Below the pieces are notes generated by a model that made no database searches, had not been told where the DNA came from, and saw only the letters and a program-made list of their open reading frames with translations. From Hepsetus odoe (taxonomy: Eukaryota; Chordata; Actinopteri; Characiformes; Hepsetidae), in the NCBI GenBank assembly GCA_017165825.1, contig CM029369.1:19492125-19556124 (forward strand): a stretch of DNA of 64,000 bases. The letters run 5' to 3'. Shown piece after piece: positions 13,411-39,743 of the stretch (position 1 is the first letter of the stretch; each line of letters begins with the position of its first letter). The position numbers were made by a program, and so were the translations under genes.

Positions 13411-14937
13411 TAGCAGATCCATTTTATTGTTACAGTATCTCTGATTGTTCTCACAAAAGACAGAAAACAATGAGCAGGCACAAAAACAAACAAACAAAAA
13501 AAGAAATAAAGAAAGCTTTCTGATCCAATAGTTGACTGATATACTTACCCATGAACTGTAAAGTTGTTACAAAGGATTCTAAGGCACTAAGGCAGCATCA
13601 GAGCGGTGTTAAGAGATATATAAAATGGTTGTTTTTGTCCTTGTTCTTATCTGGTCACTCACTTTGCAGGAGAACGAACCAGGCAGGAGGAATATAACTA
13701 CACTTATATTACTACTGTCCTGCATGGTTCATGCAACAGTGTTTCACTTTATAAGCTTGGGTTTAAAGTACACACCATTTACTGCAATACTCCACGGTGA
13801 TACTTTTACTGCTGATGCACTGCCATGAAGCACTAGCACCTCGTACTCTAATAATCTTATTATCTAATAGTCTTATTGTTAAGCAGCCTGAATACACTTT
13901 ATTGTAGTCTGTACTGTATTATTTTTAAATATTGTAATAAAATTAATACATTTATTTTTTATTGCTATCTTTTTGCACTATTTCACATATATGTTGAGTG
14001 CCTGTTCAATGTACCAGAAGGCAGAATTAAATTTTACGTGTGCCTGTGCATTTTACAGTCTCGTATCTGAAGGAACATTAGTGAGAAACAGTCCTGCGGC
14101 TGCGACACACCTGCTGAACAAACCTGCAGCCTGTCAGTTTTAGCCACTTACAAACAGTCGTTTATGAGAAGGAACGCGCTAATTGGTTGGTTTTGTACAC
14201 GTGACCTATCATCTGGGTCTGATTGATCGTGATGGATCTCGACGACCTACTTCCTGCTTGTCAGAGCTTCTCGCGATGTCCCAGCTCAGCTACTCACTTC
14301 CTAGATTTACACGTTTCGGTTTCCCAAAAAACTCCTAGCATTAAGCTGCGGTATTTTAAGAATCTCTCGTTTAGGTGGTTTTGGCAGTGCAGTTGGACAC
14401 TGAAGATGAAGAGGATTTTAAACATTTTATGTAATTAAAAAAAAAAAAAATAAGACATAGTCCTTGAAAATGTGTTCCATTTAAAATAACGCTCAAAAAG
14501 CAATTCATTAGTATTGTATCTGGCAGCTTTTAACAACTAATCGATGTAAAATTTCCCTGAAAATCAGCAAAAGTGGCGTTTTGTAGGGAGCTGTGAGGAC
14601 TGCGGCTTAACCAGAGTGTTCCTTGAAGCAAAATCCTTTTAGATTCACTGTTGAAAATACAATTAATACCTTGAAACAAGGCTGGACTGCTGTTGTAGAG
14701 TCACCGTGGAATCACTGTCTTTACTGATTTTACTGACTGTCTCTGATTTTAAAGCTGTTTTATGATCCATAGTGTCCAATGGAACATAAAGATAAAGAGG
14801 AGAAGGAGTTTTTTTCCCATCAGCCCCATGGGGGCGCTATAGTCCCCACAGAAATATTGAAGCTTCATGATTGGAAGGAAGTAACAGGTGGCTCTGATGC
14901 TGCTGTAGGAATAAACTGAAAACTGGTCCATGGTAAA

Positions 14938-15175
14938 AAGGTGGCCTTGTGGTTAGGGCGTTGACCACAGGATCTGAAGATTGTGGGTTCAAACCCCTTA
15001 CCAGTAGGTTGCCCTGAGGTACTCTTGAGCAAGGTACTGTCACTGCTCCCCGGGTGCATTCATAGCTGCCCCCTGCTGCATGGTGTTTGTATGGGTTAAA
15101 TGCAGAGGTCCAGTTTTGTTGTGGTTCACTGTGTGCTGTGCTGTGACCTCGTGATGACAAGAATAGTCACTTTCA
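14938..15175 (+). mobile_element. Family A SINE
   Basis: Head ggtggccttgtggttagggc, B box gggttcaaacccc, body aggtactgtcactgctcccc, tail gatgacaagaatagtcactt. Confidence 0.8.
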
Positions 15176-15679
15176 TGTAAAAGAAATTGCTTGCTATCTT
15201 AAGTAAAAGTTGCTTACATTGCCCATCGCTCTGTCTGCAAGTGCACTTGCCCATGAATGCTATGTGCTTCGCCAATTATTGTGATATACATTAAAACAGG
15301 CCTTTTATCTGCCTGCTTAATCAGACAACCAAGCTGGAGCACTTATTCAGCATCTTCTGCCTTCATTAAGAGGAGACCTCCTCTCAGGAGAAAACTTCAC
15401 AGCTACTGTTGGATTGTCTGGACCTCACGGTCTATAGATCTTCAGCTAGCACAAGATGTTCAGTGTTTCTAAACATGGCTTGATTCATTTCTTTCTCTGC
15501 CACAATGTCCTGATTCCTTTCCAAGGCCAAGTTGTAGTATGCAATTAACAAAAGCTCCCCTGACTCAACAGAACTACCACTAATACCTAATCGAACTTCC
15601 AATTACAGACTCTAATGGACCTCTTTAAAAGTCCGGAACTCATCACTAAATCTGTTAACCTATAGAATCCCCCAGGAAA

Positions 15680-15836
15680 GTGGTGGCCTAGTGATTAGGG
15701 ACTAGGCCCAGGATCAGATGGTTGTAGGTTTGAATCCCAGACCAGTAGGTTGCACTGAGGTATCTTTGTGCAAGGTACCGTCCCCACCACTGTTCCCCCG
15801 CATAGGTTGTGTTTCACTGTGTGCTGTGCTGTGGCA
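15680..15836 (+). mobile_element. Family A SINE, internally deleted
   Basis: Head gtggtggcctagtgattagg and B box ggtttgaatccca, then part of the body and ttcactgtgtgctgtgctgt. The middle of the body and the tail are missing. Confidence 0.7.
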
Positions 15837-18117
15837 ATTAGTGTCTTTCTTGAGTCATGGTTTGTTTAAGCATCACGGGATGTTGCAAAATATTGTATAT
15901 ATATATATATTTTTTTGTAACTCCAGTGTTGCAGTGGCTACCCCATTTAGATTAATTTAAAGTGCAATATTTTCACTGATGAAGTAATCCCAAAAGTATT
16001 TAAATGAGATCATTTTACTTGTTTCGAGGTTAAGAATTGAAGAAATCACAATGTAGTTTGTATGCAGTTATTAATGGCATAAATTAGAGCTTGTTTCGAG
16101 GATGAGTATTAATCTCTTTGCTCATGCAAACCTAGTTTTTCACTGTAAAAAGAAAGAAGTTTCTGAGAAACCACATTGGACACAAAGGTTGAAGAGTTAC
16201 TTAACATGACCGTCACCCAACTGTGCTGATACCTTGGGCCCTCTTGTCAGCATGCCATGCCAGGATGAGGGTCAAATGGGTAGCCAGTACTATAAGGAGT
16301 AGACCCAGATTATAAAACTGCTAAATGATAGTAAATGATGTTTGCCATACATGTTAATATCAATACCTGGTATTTTAAGCTTTTGTTGAGTATATCTTTG
16401 TACAGTCTATCTTTACCCAAACTACAACGTCCTATTATCAAGCTGAACTGTGCATCTGCAGACAGAGAAGACAATAATTGTTATAATTACAGCCAGGTCC
16501 TGTCACATTGCTCTTGCTAATGAATAAGCCTGCCTGAGTATTTGGAATGGCTGATATGAAAGCTGCCAGCCTGTGTTTTGGAGATCAGCTCACCATGCAG
16601 CTAATTCAATCCCAGCTGGCCCACCGTGTTCTTCCATGCAGAAATTCAGGTTATGCTTTCCTCTGCTGATGAACTGAGATAGACCACCATTGTCTTTACG
16701 TTGCCAAGTGTAGTTGGCTGGATATGCCCAAATTAGAGCTTGCAAACAAGCAGGTATACAGTGTGCACTTTAGTGCATGGATTCAAGCAGCGTGAGCTGA
16801 CAGGAGTTTTCACTCGATACCTGGAAAAATTTGAATAAGCCATCAAAATGTTCACTTGGACAGTGGCCTGACAGGCTCCTGCTAGCCTCCCCAAGGCCAC
16901 GTGGTTTGGGTTAGTTGTTGCCTCATGACTGACAGCTTAGTTAATTGCTGAATTTCCACCAGCGCTGCTGCTGCATCAATTATTCAACGGATCACTCTTT
17001 TGTGTCAAGTGATCAGGTGTTAAATCCTTTGTGTTGGGTGATGTTTGATTTGATTTTCTGTGTGCAGGCAAGTGTACAAAAAAGGAGGGGAGGGTGTATC
17101 CCAGTGAGTAAAGGTAAAGTGTCACGTTTCCCCTCAGGGGCTGGGTTCCAAATATATCTCAACCTAGGCTTGTTTACAAAGTGTGGCAGTTTGTACTTCA
17201 CGTCTGCATGCTTTGGCCTCAACCATAGCCTAACAGTGTAACTGCATGACAGATGACAGGCTCAGCAGTCACACAACAGAGATGGAGAGCAAACAGGTAC
17301 ATCTTATCCTTGTTAGATCGTTCAGAACCATTTGCCGTTCCTTTTTTCATACTTTCATTTTAGCAGAATATTATCTTAACAAATAGGCCAGTGGAAATTG
17401 TCCAAATCAGCTTGTAATAAAATCTCTTTACATTAACTTATATAAAAAGGTTTTACCTTCCAATTACCATATTGAGGATACTCAATGCACTGCTCATCCA
17501 TGTATTTGAATTTTCTTATGCTTTTACTTTTACTTTTGAAGGGTTTTATATGCAATTGATCTACTTTATATCTCAGTTATTGTCACATTGTCTCATTCAA
17601 ATTTAGTTTCATTTAGTCCTTTCCTTATTTATTTATTTGATGAAACATCCTGCGCTGCTTTGCAAAAATTTGTAAAAATATTAGCAAAATATCACATTAT
17701 TTTATGCAAAGAGTGCATTGAAAAGAAAATAAGAGAACAAAAAGAGAATAAACTTTAGTTCCTAGTTGTTGGATATTGTTACTATCAGAAAAAAAATTCT
17801 TAAAATTTTTTTTTTCATAATAAAAAATAACAGCTGTCAATCACACTCAAATTGTAATGATAACATTTTTCCTTCTCCTGTAAAAGTACATATTTGGGGG
17901 GTATGAGGTTCTGTTCTGTAAGTCATATATAATATCGCTGCAGGTACTAAGAAGTTGGGGCTGAGCTGCTACTTGTTTCACTTCACCCAAAGCATTTTCT
18001 GGAAATCTTCTTTTGTCATTGAAATGAAATTCCTGTAATCCATTCTCACATTGTGAGTAGAGAATGTATCCTGAGTTGAACCCATCCTAGACACACTAGT
18101 ACAGAACACACACCATG

Positions 18118-18263
18118 AGAATGAGCAGTGGGCAGTTACGGAGTTAAGGGCTTTGCCCTGGGACGTGGCAGTGGGAAAGCTTTGTTGACCCACCACAACC
18201 ATATTTTTTCATCCTAGTCCAGGGAATTGAAGCTCCTTAAACCATTAGGCCATGGGTGCCCTT
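18118..18263 (-). mobile_element. Possible old tRNA-type SINE
   Basis: On the minus strand it starts with an A-box-like ggcacccatggcctaatggt and has a weak B box. It is clearly older than the other copies. Confidence 0.35.
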
Positions 18264-18589
18264 GTTTCTTTTCACAGAAGTAGTGATCCTGTTACATGAT
18301 GTAAAAACAAAAGAGCCTTGGATATGGGGTGCCATCTGTATTTTTTAATCCTTGTATGTGCATGTAAGGGGATTCCGACATTGCAGAAGGAAACAAAGTG
18401 AATTAAGTTAATTAAGAAATTAATTATTTATAGCAAGACAGACATGATTTATTGTCTGTCAGTTACCCACTATACGGGCAAAACTGAGTGGCTTAGTTTC
18501 AGTGTGGCCCAGTTTCAGAAACACTGTATGGAATCAACAGACCAAGACTGCTTTTTTGTTTGTGCGTTAAACCAGAGGGTGTCAGGCTA

Positions 18590-18790
18590 CAAAAGCAATT
18601 TATTAAGCAAGCAATGCATAATTCATTTCAAAATATTCACCAAGGCCTTGATGTGACTCCACAATGCTTATTTGCATAATAGTTTTAATGATTTTCAAGG
18701 ATCCCTGTATAATCCTTTAGCAAAGTGGCCTAATTAAAGCATCTTATTAGCTACATTATGGGACCTCTATTCTATTAGTCAGGGCGTGAC
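18590..18790. promoter_or_regulatory. Candidate conserved non-coding element
   Basis: A repeat-free stretch with a perfect POU octamer (atttgcat, 18670-18677), a homeodomain-type taattaaag and balanced composition. These are features common in vertebrate developmental enhancers. Conservation was not tested. Confidence 0.25.
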
Positions 18791-19642
18791 AAACTGTGCA
18801 TTTCTTTTTACAAAAAACAAAAAATGTTTGCAGAGAAAGAAAAACATCTCTGTCACATGAACTATGAATGGACCGAAAACCTCCCGCTTTGATTATGTGC
18901 TTGTAACCGAATGGAGAAATAATTATAATTCTGCTCCTAAACCTTTTGTTCTGGACTGAGCTTCATTCCTGTCACGGAAGGCTGTGTCTCAGAACTCAGT
19001 TCCCCTTTTCAGTCCAACAAGAGCCCCATTCTTGCTCAGCTCCCTGCATGAAGCTGCTCTCGCCAAGTCGCATTCATAGCAGCACAATACATCACCTCAG
19101 TACAGGACAAGAGCTTGAGTTGGGGCCTCAGCTCTTTGTGCTAATAAAGGCAGCATAGTGGGTTTTGGCCAACACACTGGAAAAAGGAAGGGTCCAGTGA
19201 GTCCAACATCAGCAAAACGCTCGTAACAAATAAAAAAAAAAGTCTTTTTCTGTGTAAGCATGTTAGTGAAAACTCAACTTCACAATCATGAAACAATAAA
19301 TCAAAACCCAGGGCTTGACACTTCAATAAAACTGTTTCCCAGCCATTAACACACATTGTAATGAGGCATGAGACATTAGAAATTCAAATAAGTGGAGTGC
19401 GCTGGCTGAGTAATTGGTACTGGGTTGGAGGGGGGACTCCATTAAATCATTGAGCCTTCCGTGCGAAAAGACTTTAGCGTTCCTCTTCTTTTCATTCTTT
19501 CTGTCCTTCCTAGCATGTTCCTAGCATGAAGTGTACCATATTACACAGTTTCAGCCAAATATTTCAAATAACATTGTATAAATTGCCTTTAAGTGGAAGT
19601 ATTTCCCTACAGAGAATCCATTTGTGTATATTTATTTTACAA

Positions 19643-19685
19643 TTAAAGCATTTGGCAGATGCTCTTATCCAGAGTGATGCACACA
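19643..19685 (-). mobile_element. Family B SINE tail fragment
   Basis: Only the conserved 3' tail remains (gcagatgctcttatccagag). Confidence 0.6.
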
Positions 19686-20534
19686 AGTGCTTTGTAATTT
19701 TCAAGGGATACATGTCTCTTACACTAGAAAACTTTAAGACTTAAAAATTAAGACTTGATAGCTGCTGTAGTTCTGCAAGACCTTTATTTAAAAGTCCACC
19801 AGATGGTTTAATTAATATTCTAAGTCCACTTTTAATACACAATTACTGCTTATTTGCTGAATTAAAAATAAAGCCTTTGTCCTTTCTGCATGGAATTTGC
19901 ACGCTTTCTGTGCTCTGTGAAAGACAGTCAACCTGTCTCAGGGTTTTCTCTACAGAAAACCTGTAATCTCTGATTAGGACAAGTGGTGTGGATAATATGT
20001 TCAATAGAAACTGTGCATGCAATTCATTTTCATTAACTTTCAATAAGATATGCAATATTTACATATATATATATTTGGATAACATAAAGAACCATCGGCA
20101 GAAAAGAGGGTTTCATGAAGAGTTTTCTTGGTGGCTGAGAAACTTTAAGCAACTCTGCTTTGCATTTAAAGAGTCTGTAAGCATAAGTAAGGCATGAATG
20201 AATGGATGAATGAATGAAACCCCTGAAAAGAGTGCAATGAGTGTCCAGGAGTGTCGTCATGGAACATTCACACACACACACACATCCATCACAGAATACT
20301 TCAAAGTCACACAAAGAGTTTCCTCACTGCAAATGAAATAGTTTTGAGGTGCTTGGTGGTATCCATGTCTACCTCTTTCTGCCTTTTTCTTCTTCACTTG
20401 GCTGTTGCTCAGCTTACAAGTGCCATTAAGTGTTCCACTAGAGAGTATTTCAAGATGTATCCATAGCTATATAGTAACAAGAAGCAAGAGACAACTGAAT
20501 AGTTTAGATGGAATAAGTGAGACCAGACTCAGTG

Positions 20535-20540
20535 TTTATT
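20535..20540 (-). promoter_or_regulatory. Candidate poly(A) signal of atp1a1
   Basis: There is an AATAAA on the minus strand about 177 nt past the atp1a1 stop codon. It is the first such hexamer downstream of the stop, implying a short 3' UTR. Other signals further down cannot be excluded. Confidence 0.5.
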
Positions 20541-20716
20541 CATCATTCACACAATTAAAAACATGTATAAAATCTGTTCATTTTATGAACGACCTGCCTT
20601 GTTGTCGAGCTGTTTCTCTATATAAAAACATATTTGAATGTACAAGGATTAAAGAAGAAAGCAGCAAAACTATAAGAACACTAAACAAAGACGCTCAAGT
20701 GTGTTGGCGCGATGTT

Positions 20717-33333
<12,617 letters not shown>

Positions 33334-33458
33334 TTTCGCCGGAAAATCGGAACAGGTCCCCGTTCAAAGCTGCAGTCCCGGCTAATTTGATCTAAAACTT
33401 TCCCCCTGGTCTCGGCCGGCTGCTCATGTAAAGACTCCCTCACGACATACTTACCACC

Positions 33459-33510
33459 TATATAAGAGTAACGGCTCCGGTGACGTGAGCCCTGTTTGCC
33501 ATGGTAACAA
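33459..33510 (-). promoter_or_regulatory. atp1a1 core promoter: X-box, CRE and TATA
   Basis: In gene orientation there is an RFX X-box-like palindrome at 33495-33508 (gttaccatggcaaa), a CRE-like tcacgtca at 33481-33488 and a TATA element (cttatata) at 33459-33466. The start codon lies about 125 nt downstream of the TATA, so transcription probably starts near 33,430. A CRE/ATF site close to the start is known for mammalian ATP1A1 promoters. The X-box is my own reading. Confidence 0.6.
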
Positions 33511-33825
33511 AGGAGGAGGGGCGTGGCCTTTTCAGCCCTGCATGTCTGTGTTCATCACTGGGTGCCAGTAAGCCTGACATGCTGTTTGTGCTGTTTGGGA
33601 GGAAAGGTGGCCTGGTGATTTATTTATGCCGACATGGCGTGATCCATTTCTTCTGAATTCCTGGATATTATAAAACAGCCCTCATTTGCTGCAGTAACTG
33701 CCTCTACTCTGTTTAACTTAAAGCGTGTTCAGCACAAATTGCTCCAGCTCAGCTAGTTCAGCTTATCTGTTCATTGGAAGGTGACCTGCCAGCCTCCAGG
33801 GCCAGAGTTATGTATCCCCACTTTT

Positions 33826-33983
33826 GATGGTGGTAGTCCAGGGATAGGATGCTTAGATTTGGAATCAGAGGTTTCAGGTTTGAGTCTGATACCCGCTCTA
33901 GCATCCTGAGCAAGACCCTTAATCCCAGGTGGCTCCTGGGAGACAATACCTGGCAGTAGAAGTTGCTTTATAAAAGAGTGTCT
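33826..33983 (+). mobile_element. Old tRNA-derived SINE upstream of atp1a1
   Basis: Diverged head (ggtggtagtccagggatagg), B-box-like ggtttgagtctga, then gagcaagacccttaatccca as in family B. Confidence 0.5.
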
Positions 33984-36900
33984 TGGAAATGTGTGAGTAA
34001 CATTGCTGTGATGATTGGATTGCATTCAGCCGTAAGAGTTTCAGTGAGTTTAAGTACTGTGGCTGGATGATTTAGATCCCAAACACCACTCCAGCTCATC
34101 CCAAAAGCACGGGAGGGTGTTCTGTAACTCCAGGGAAAACAGTTCCACTGTTTAATGTTGGAGGGGGACTTCAGATCCCTCTAGCTGATGCTTGGCATGG
34201 GTCATGGTGGCCTAGATTTTACAGCATCCCATACTATTGGCAGTGCTTGACTAGTGTGGGAACAACTGAGCACATGGGGTAGCAATGGGACACTTTAAAG
34301 TAACCGCATCCACCAATTAAAAGAACTGTCTGCGTACTTCTTAAACATGTATGATTTGCTTTAAAGGCCCTTTAAAAATGTAGTTGTACTTCACTGTGCT
34401 TTTGGGCTGTTTACTGATGTCATTTAATGCTTTGTCCATTGAAACACTGGGTGTCACTCATAAACAATTTGCATTGAAAGACCAGTAAAAGGATAAGGTA
34501 ATTTTTTTAAAAGCATTTAACACTCAGGTTTATCAAAGTAAATGGGAGACTGACAAATTAATCACACAAATCTCTGCTATGTTAATCACAATCTGGTGAA
34601 AAAAACCCCACTTATTCTTAAGTACTTCTCTCACGCTGAAGCTAAAGCAGTAGCGAAGTTGCTCTTTATCACTTGTGTAGCTCATGTACTGTTAGCTTTT
34701 GTATTCAATGCTGCACCAGAATGTCATTTCATATTACTGCACTGCCATGTATAGATAATATGACAATTTTTAAAAAAATCAATTAAAAAAACATACTTAA
34801 CTCGACTTAATAATGTGTCTAATCAGCAGCAGCAGTGCTTCTTACTCCACAGACCTACAATACAGTATTCTCCTAAAGCCTTGAGTCACCCTAAATTTCT
34901 TTACACCATTCTACAGAATTGGTTTGTTGGTGCCAAAATACTACTGTCAGCGGCCTGTTGAGTAGATTAAAGAAATGGTCACAAATGTTTTATTGTGACA
35001 ATCTGCAAAGTGCCTAAAGATACAAGGTAGATAAAAGGGTTCCATCCACTCAGAATTCAGTATGACCTGCATACTAATCACTACCCTGATCATCTGTCAT
35101 CATCTGTACCTGTTTCTTCACTGCTTCATGCCTTGAGATTGCTTTGTTCTACTTGAATGATTCATACGTAGGTCAATCTGTGCCTTGACGAACAAACATT
35201 AATGCTTTGAAACTGCTCAGGTAAAGGGACTGAACTGAAAATAAGAGCTCAAAATTTTATCCTTCGGGAAGCCTTGAGAACTATTCCTCCTTAATACAAC
35301 AAACTACAGGAAAGTCTGGCACGTTGGAAGTGAAATATTATGAAATGAGGGGTGGCACAAGACCTTAGCGCAGTATCGTATGTTGTGCATTTCTCCCTTT
35401 CTAAGCTTCTTTGCTCTTTTCCATTCCCATAAAATACACAATTCCTTTCGACCTTCTTTCCCAACTTCAGCTAGAACACATACTGATGGTACAAACTTAT
35501 TATCTGTACGGATGCAGTTGAAAGCACATCTCACAGATGTGTCAGCTTGGACAACATTGCACTGTCCAGCGCTTCTGGAGGGTCCTGTTGTAAGTGTGTG
35601 GCATGCTGGAGACACTAGCTTTAGATAACAGGCAACCTTATTCAGACCAAGAGAACAGCCCTGTCACACTGAATACTTAGAAGGAGGAAGCATTCAGCCT
35701 TTCTACAAACAAAGGTGCCAAAAAGTGTTCTTTTGAGCCATATTGTTTAGAAGTACCTGAACCTGAATGGATGAGACTAAAAAAACTGCCATTAATAAAC
35801 TGCCATTAATCTGTAGCCTTTGTAAAGGTTGATCACTCTCTACATAATGAACATTAAATGATGTAATAGTGTTATTACAACCAAACATCCAAGTTAAGAA
35901 CCACTTAGGAAAAATATACTAGACTATATGAGCAATTTTCTGAGTGAGATTCAAAGACCATCATATAAGTCAGTATAAAAACTATGAATCCGATTGTTTT
36001 AATATGTAATGGCATTTGTACCCTGTACCCTACATTTGCATCACCAGTATATTTCCTTCCTGAATTTCAGTGACATTGCTTATTTGGTTTTATGTATCAG
36101 TTATTTATTTTACACATTTACACAAACTTTCCACCATTTCAAACCTCTCTATATAGTATATACAAGAATATGCATATACCCAAATGATCTCTGGTATGTT
36201 CCGATTACACTTCATTCAAAAAGCTGAAACTATCCTTTAAATTTTATCCTGAATGAGTGGCTAAACTGCATTTGTTTGAATAGCTGGAAATATGTCAATT
36301 AATTTGGTTTAAAATGAGATGTTCTTGCAGCTGAATTTCTGTGGATCATGTAAACTGGAAAATGATTTTGCAACTTTAACCATGTTTACATACTAGATTA
36401 AGCTATTTAATAAGAAAAAAAATGGAAAAATAAGTAAGAAACAAGAAATATGTAATAAATAAAATATGTAAGAAATAAGTAAGAAATAAAAAATAAAGAA
36501 AATAAGTATAATTGTTTTTCCATATTGTGAACGCTTAAAATATCCAGTGAATGTTTATTGGTATTTTGTCATGATGCTTTCCAGAAATGTGAAGAACCCT
36601 TTTGAAGAGCTATATCCATATGAATGAAAGCTTTTTGTTACTTAGAACAGTATGTGTAAGCTTAGGATTGCATAGGGAGCTTACTTCTAAGGACGTCTGG
36701 TTCTCACTGTGGTTCAAAGCTTCAGTAAGTCAGATAAGCCCATCCCTGGCAGGGGGACAGAGTAAGGAGATGATAAACCGCTTCAGAAGTCATATCTACA
36801 GAAACAAGGCAGGCATTTTACTTTCCAGTACTTAAACAAGCATGCCTAATATGTCTGCTTTTATAGCTGTGAACCGACTGATCACTCTGATGAATTGCTG

Positions 36901-37134
36901 CAGATAGTCAGAGTTACTGTAATTAGATGACAAGCTTTATATCTCAAAGAATAGCGCTTTTCAGGTGAGCGCTATTGCTTGTCACAGTTTAAACAGAACC
37001 TTTTAGCTCTGATACTGTAACTTTATAACAGAAACAAAAAAAGCATATTAACTTTCATATAGGTTTATGCATTGTGATCAATTGAGAGTTATTTGGGCCA
37101 CGTCTATTAGTCTGTTCTTCAAGAATCTAGATTA

Positions 37135-37500
37135 AAAAGTGAAAGTGACTATTTTTGTCATTGGGAAACACGGCACTGCACACAGTGAGTCACAACAAAA
37201 TTCAGCCTCTGGTTTTTACCCATACAAACAGTGCCGCAAGGGCAGCTATTTGACGCGCACAGGGAGCAGTGATGGGGACAGTACCTTGCTCAAGGGTACC
37301 TCAGGGCAACCTACTGCAAACCCACAACCTTCTGATCCTGGGGCCAACCACAAGGCCACTAATTATCCATCCATTATCTGCCGCTTGTCCCAAATGGGGT
37401 CGCGGGGGAGTGCTGGTGTCCAACCCAGCGCACACAGGGCGAGGACGGGGGACACACCCTGGACAGGTCGCCAGCCCATCGCAGCACAAGGCCACTAATG
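37135..37500 (-). mobile_element. Family A SINE with a nested insertion
   Basis: Minus-orientation copy from gaaagtgactatttttgtca to the head at about 37,500. It is interrupted by an insert at 37364-37485 flanked by a 14-bp direct repeat (acaaggccactaat). Confidence 0.75.
37364..37485. mobile_element. Short retroposon inserted in a SINE
   Basis: The insert starts tatccatccattatctgccg and continues through gggtcgcggg and acaccctggacaggtcgcca, a very common fish retroposon sequence. The 14-bp target duplication acaaggccactaat is at 37350-37363 and 37486-37499, perfectly preserved. Degraded relatives are at about 27,830 and 40,500. Confidence 0.8.
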
Positions 37501-39660
37501 CCCCGAATAAAGAGGGCATTTTCTTTAACAAAGGAGCTTCAAAATTTTGATAAAATTTTTGAATAAAAACTGTTTGTGAAGGCTTCTTTGTTGTTCATCG
37601 CTTGAAGTTAAGAGACTGTGTGCATGGAAGAAAAAGCAAAGAATCACTGCTTCATTCTTCTAAGCCTTCCGTGCCTGCTATTTTATTATCTTCCTCTGCT
37701 GACTCTTCCGTCTGTTTTTCTGCTGTCTTTATGAATCTGTGGCTCTGCATTTTTCCTGACTCACTCTACTCGCACTGTGTCTCACTACATCTTACGCATA
37801 TTGGAAACTGTCAGTCTGGATCTGTTTCTTTCTGCCTCTCCATCGGTGCTACCTAATCTTCAGGCCGCTCGCATGCCAGCTCCCTCTGTCTATGTTTAAA
37901 CTTAGATTTAAGTGATGTACCATTCTACATTTCATTCATGTGGAAGTTATTTTGTATATAATTGTATATAATTGTATTTTTCCAGTGAAGTTAAAAAAAT
38001 TGTGCAGTGAGAAATCAAATAAACAAACAATATACCCTTACGCCAGATGTTCTCAGACATCAGAGATATGTCTGATGTCCCAGTGCTGCTAAAGAAATTC
38101 AGAACACAAAAGTAAACCAATGTTGCTTAAAAGCACATCATCATTACTTATCTTATCCTTATCCCATTTTTCATTAAGGTGGCACAGCTTTGTTAACCGG
38201 GTTTAGAAGCCCTTAAGCCCTTAAGATCTGGGTGTCGTCTGAGCAAATTTTGATTGTTTTTTGTTGTAGGCTATTTGGCAACAACTGAGTTCTAGTGTTT
38301 ATTAGCAACATTAGCCATAGATGCAAAATTTGGAAAACCAGTTTGTCTCTGCTAGTCAATTACCTGTAGGCTAAGGGGAAAGTCGTGTCAATTATTTGTG
38401 TAAATTAGCATGAATGTGTAATCAGTGAGCAATATCTGGTAGCCCTTTATTAAACCCGTATGACATTTGGCATACAGTAAATATAGAGTAAATGTACAGT
38501 AAATGTACAAGTGTTTATAGAACCTTATTCCAGTGTCTTCTATCATGGAAATGGTTTTAGTCAATTCGGATGTCATTTATCTACTGGAAATGTAAATATT
38601 TATCTAGTGTAGATATTTCTACTGATGCTTGTTGGACTAAGCCTTTCTAATTTTTGATGAAGGTTTAAGTCAGTTTTCATGAAAGGTTTATGTCTTACTC
38701 ACCTTCAGTGAAGTGAACATATTTCTTCAATGTGTGATCAATCAGGTTCATGCATATATTCATTTGAATATCTATACTTTATACATGTAGATATTATACT
38801 GTTTAATAGAAAAGTATGAACGTCCCATAAGGGAACTGATTCTGTTCTGCTAGTTATACCAGCAATACCACTGAGATGTTTCCCACTTTAGTTTTATTAG
38901 TTGTATAAACCATCCACAACACATTTATCGGATATAATGAATATAACAGTCAATGTGCTGCATCTGGCTTTAACAAATTGTCAGGGTCTGACATTACTGT
39001 GGGAAATTGGGCTGAGTCACATCTCTCACTATAATTCTTTACGGCAGCCAGTTGACAGAATGCCCAGAGAAAGCTGTTCAACACTGGAGCCATTATGTCC
39101 AACCCAAGCAGGATGTGATGCACATTCGTCCCTTTTCAGTACCTGGTAGAAAGAGAGAAGAACAAAGAAGGAAAGTCTGGGTCCCTACTAGTTGGCCATG
39201 CAACAGAATGTTCTCTCAGTTATTGATGTTGCTAGGCAGTTGGCTCTTCTATTCTATTCTATTCTGTCACGAAACTGTCGAATGCACCATGTCATCAGCA
39301 TGAAACACAAGATCTTATAAAAGTTGGTTAATACCAGCAGTAATGGCACCATGCTAAAATAAAAAAAGATATATCTCCTATTGAAATAAGCAAAGAAAGT
39401 TCAAGTGTGCAGGGTCTAAGGTTTGTATCAATATGCTGCAACAAGTATATTTTTAAGGAGGAAACTCCTGATTGTAAAAAGAATTTGCTGAAAGTTATTG
39501 CTGAGTATGCTGTCTTAAAACAAAAGACCTTTTTGTCACATATTTGCCAGTGAATTCCTTTATTTAACTCACAATGTGACTGATTACACAATTACAGTCC
39601 AATAGCAAAGTAAACATGAATATTAAAAATGCTGCATGTCTAACAGTCAGTAATCAATAA

Positions 39661-39688
39661 GGGGGGGGGGGGAGAGAAAGAGAGAGAC

Positions 39689-39743
<55 letters not shown>

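Larger units (their letters stand above)
15840..20530. other. Intergenic, downstream of atp1a1, no gene seen
   Basis: There are only short ORFs without protein character. The region has few recent insertions, which fits conserved or regulatory DNA, but nothing can be assigned beyond the octamer-bearing stretch. Confidence 0.6.

Noticed and set aside
1..20530. A second tandem atp1a copy, as in zebrafish
   Set aside because: I looked for DKTGTLT, TGES, TGDGVND and C-terminal ETYY-type exons on both strands and saw none outside 20.7-33.3 kb.
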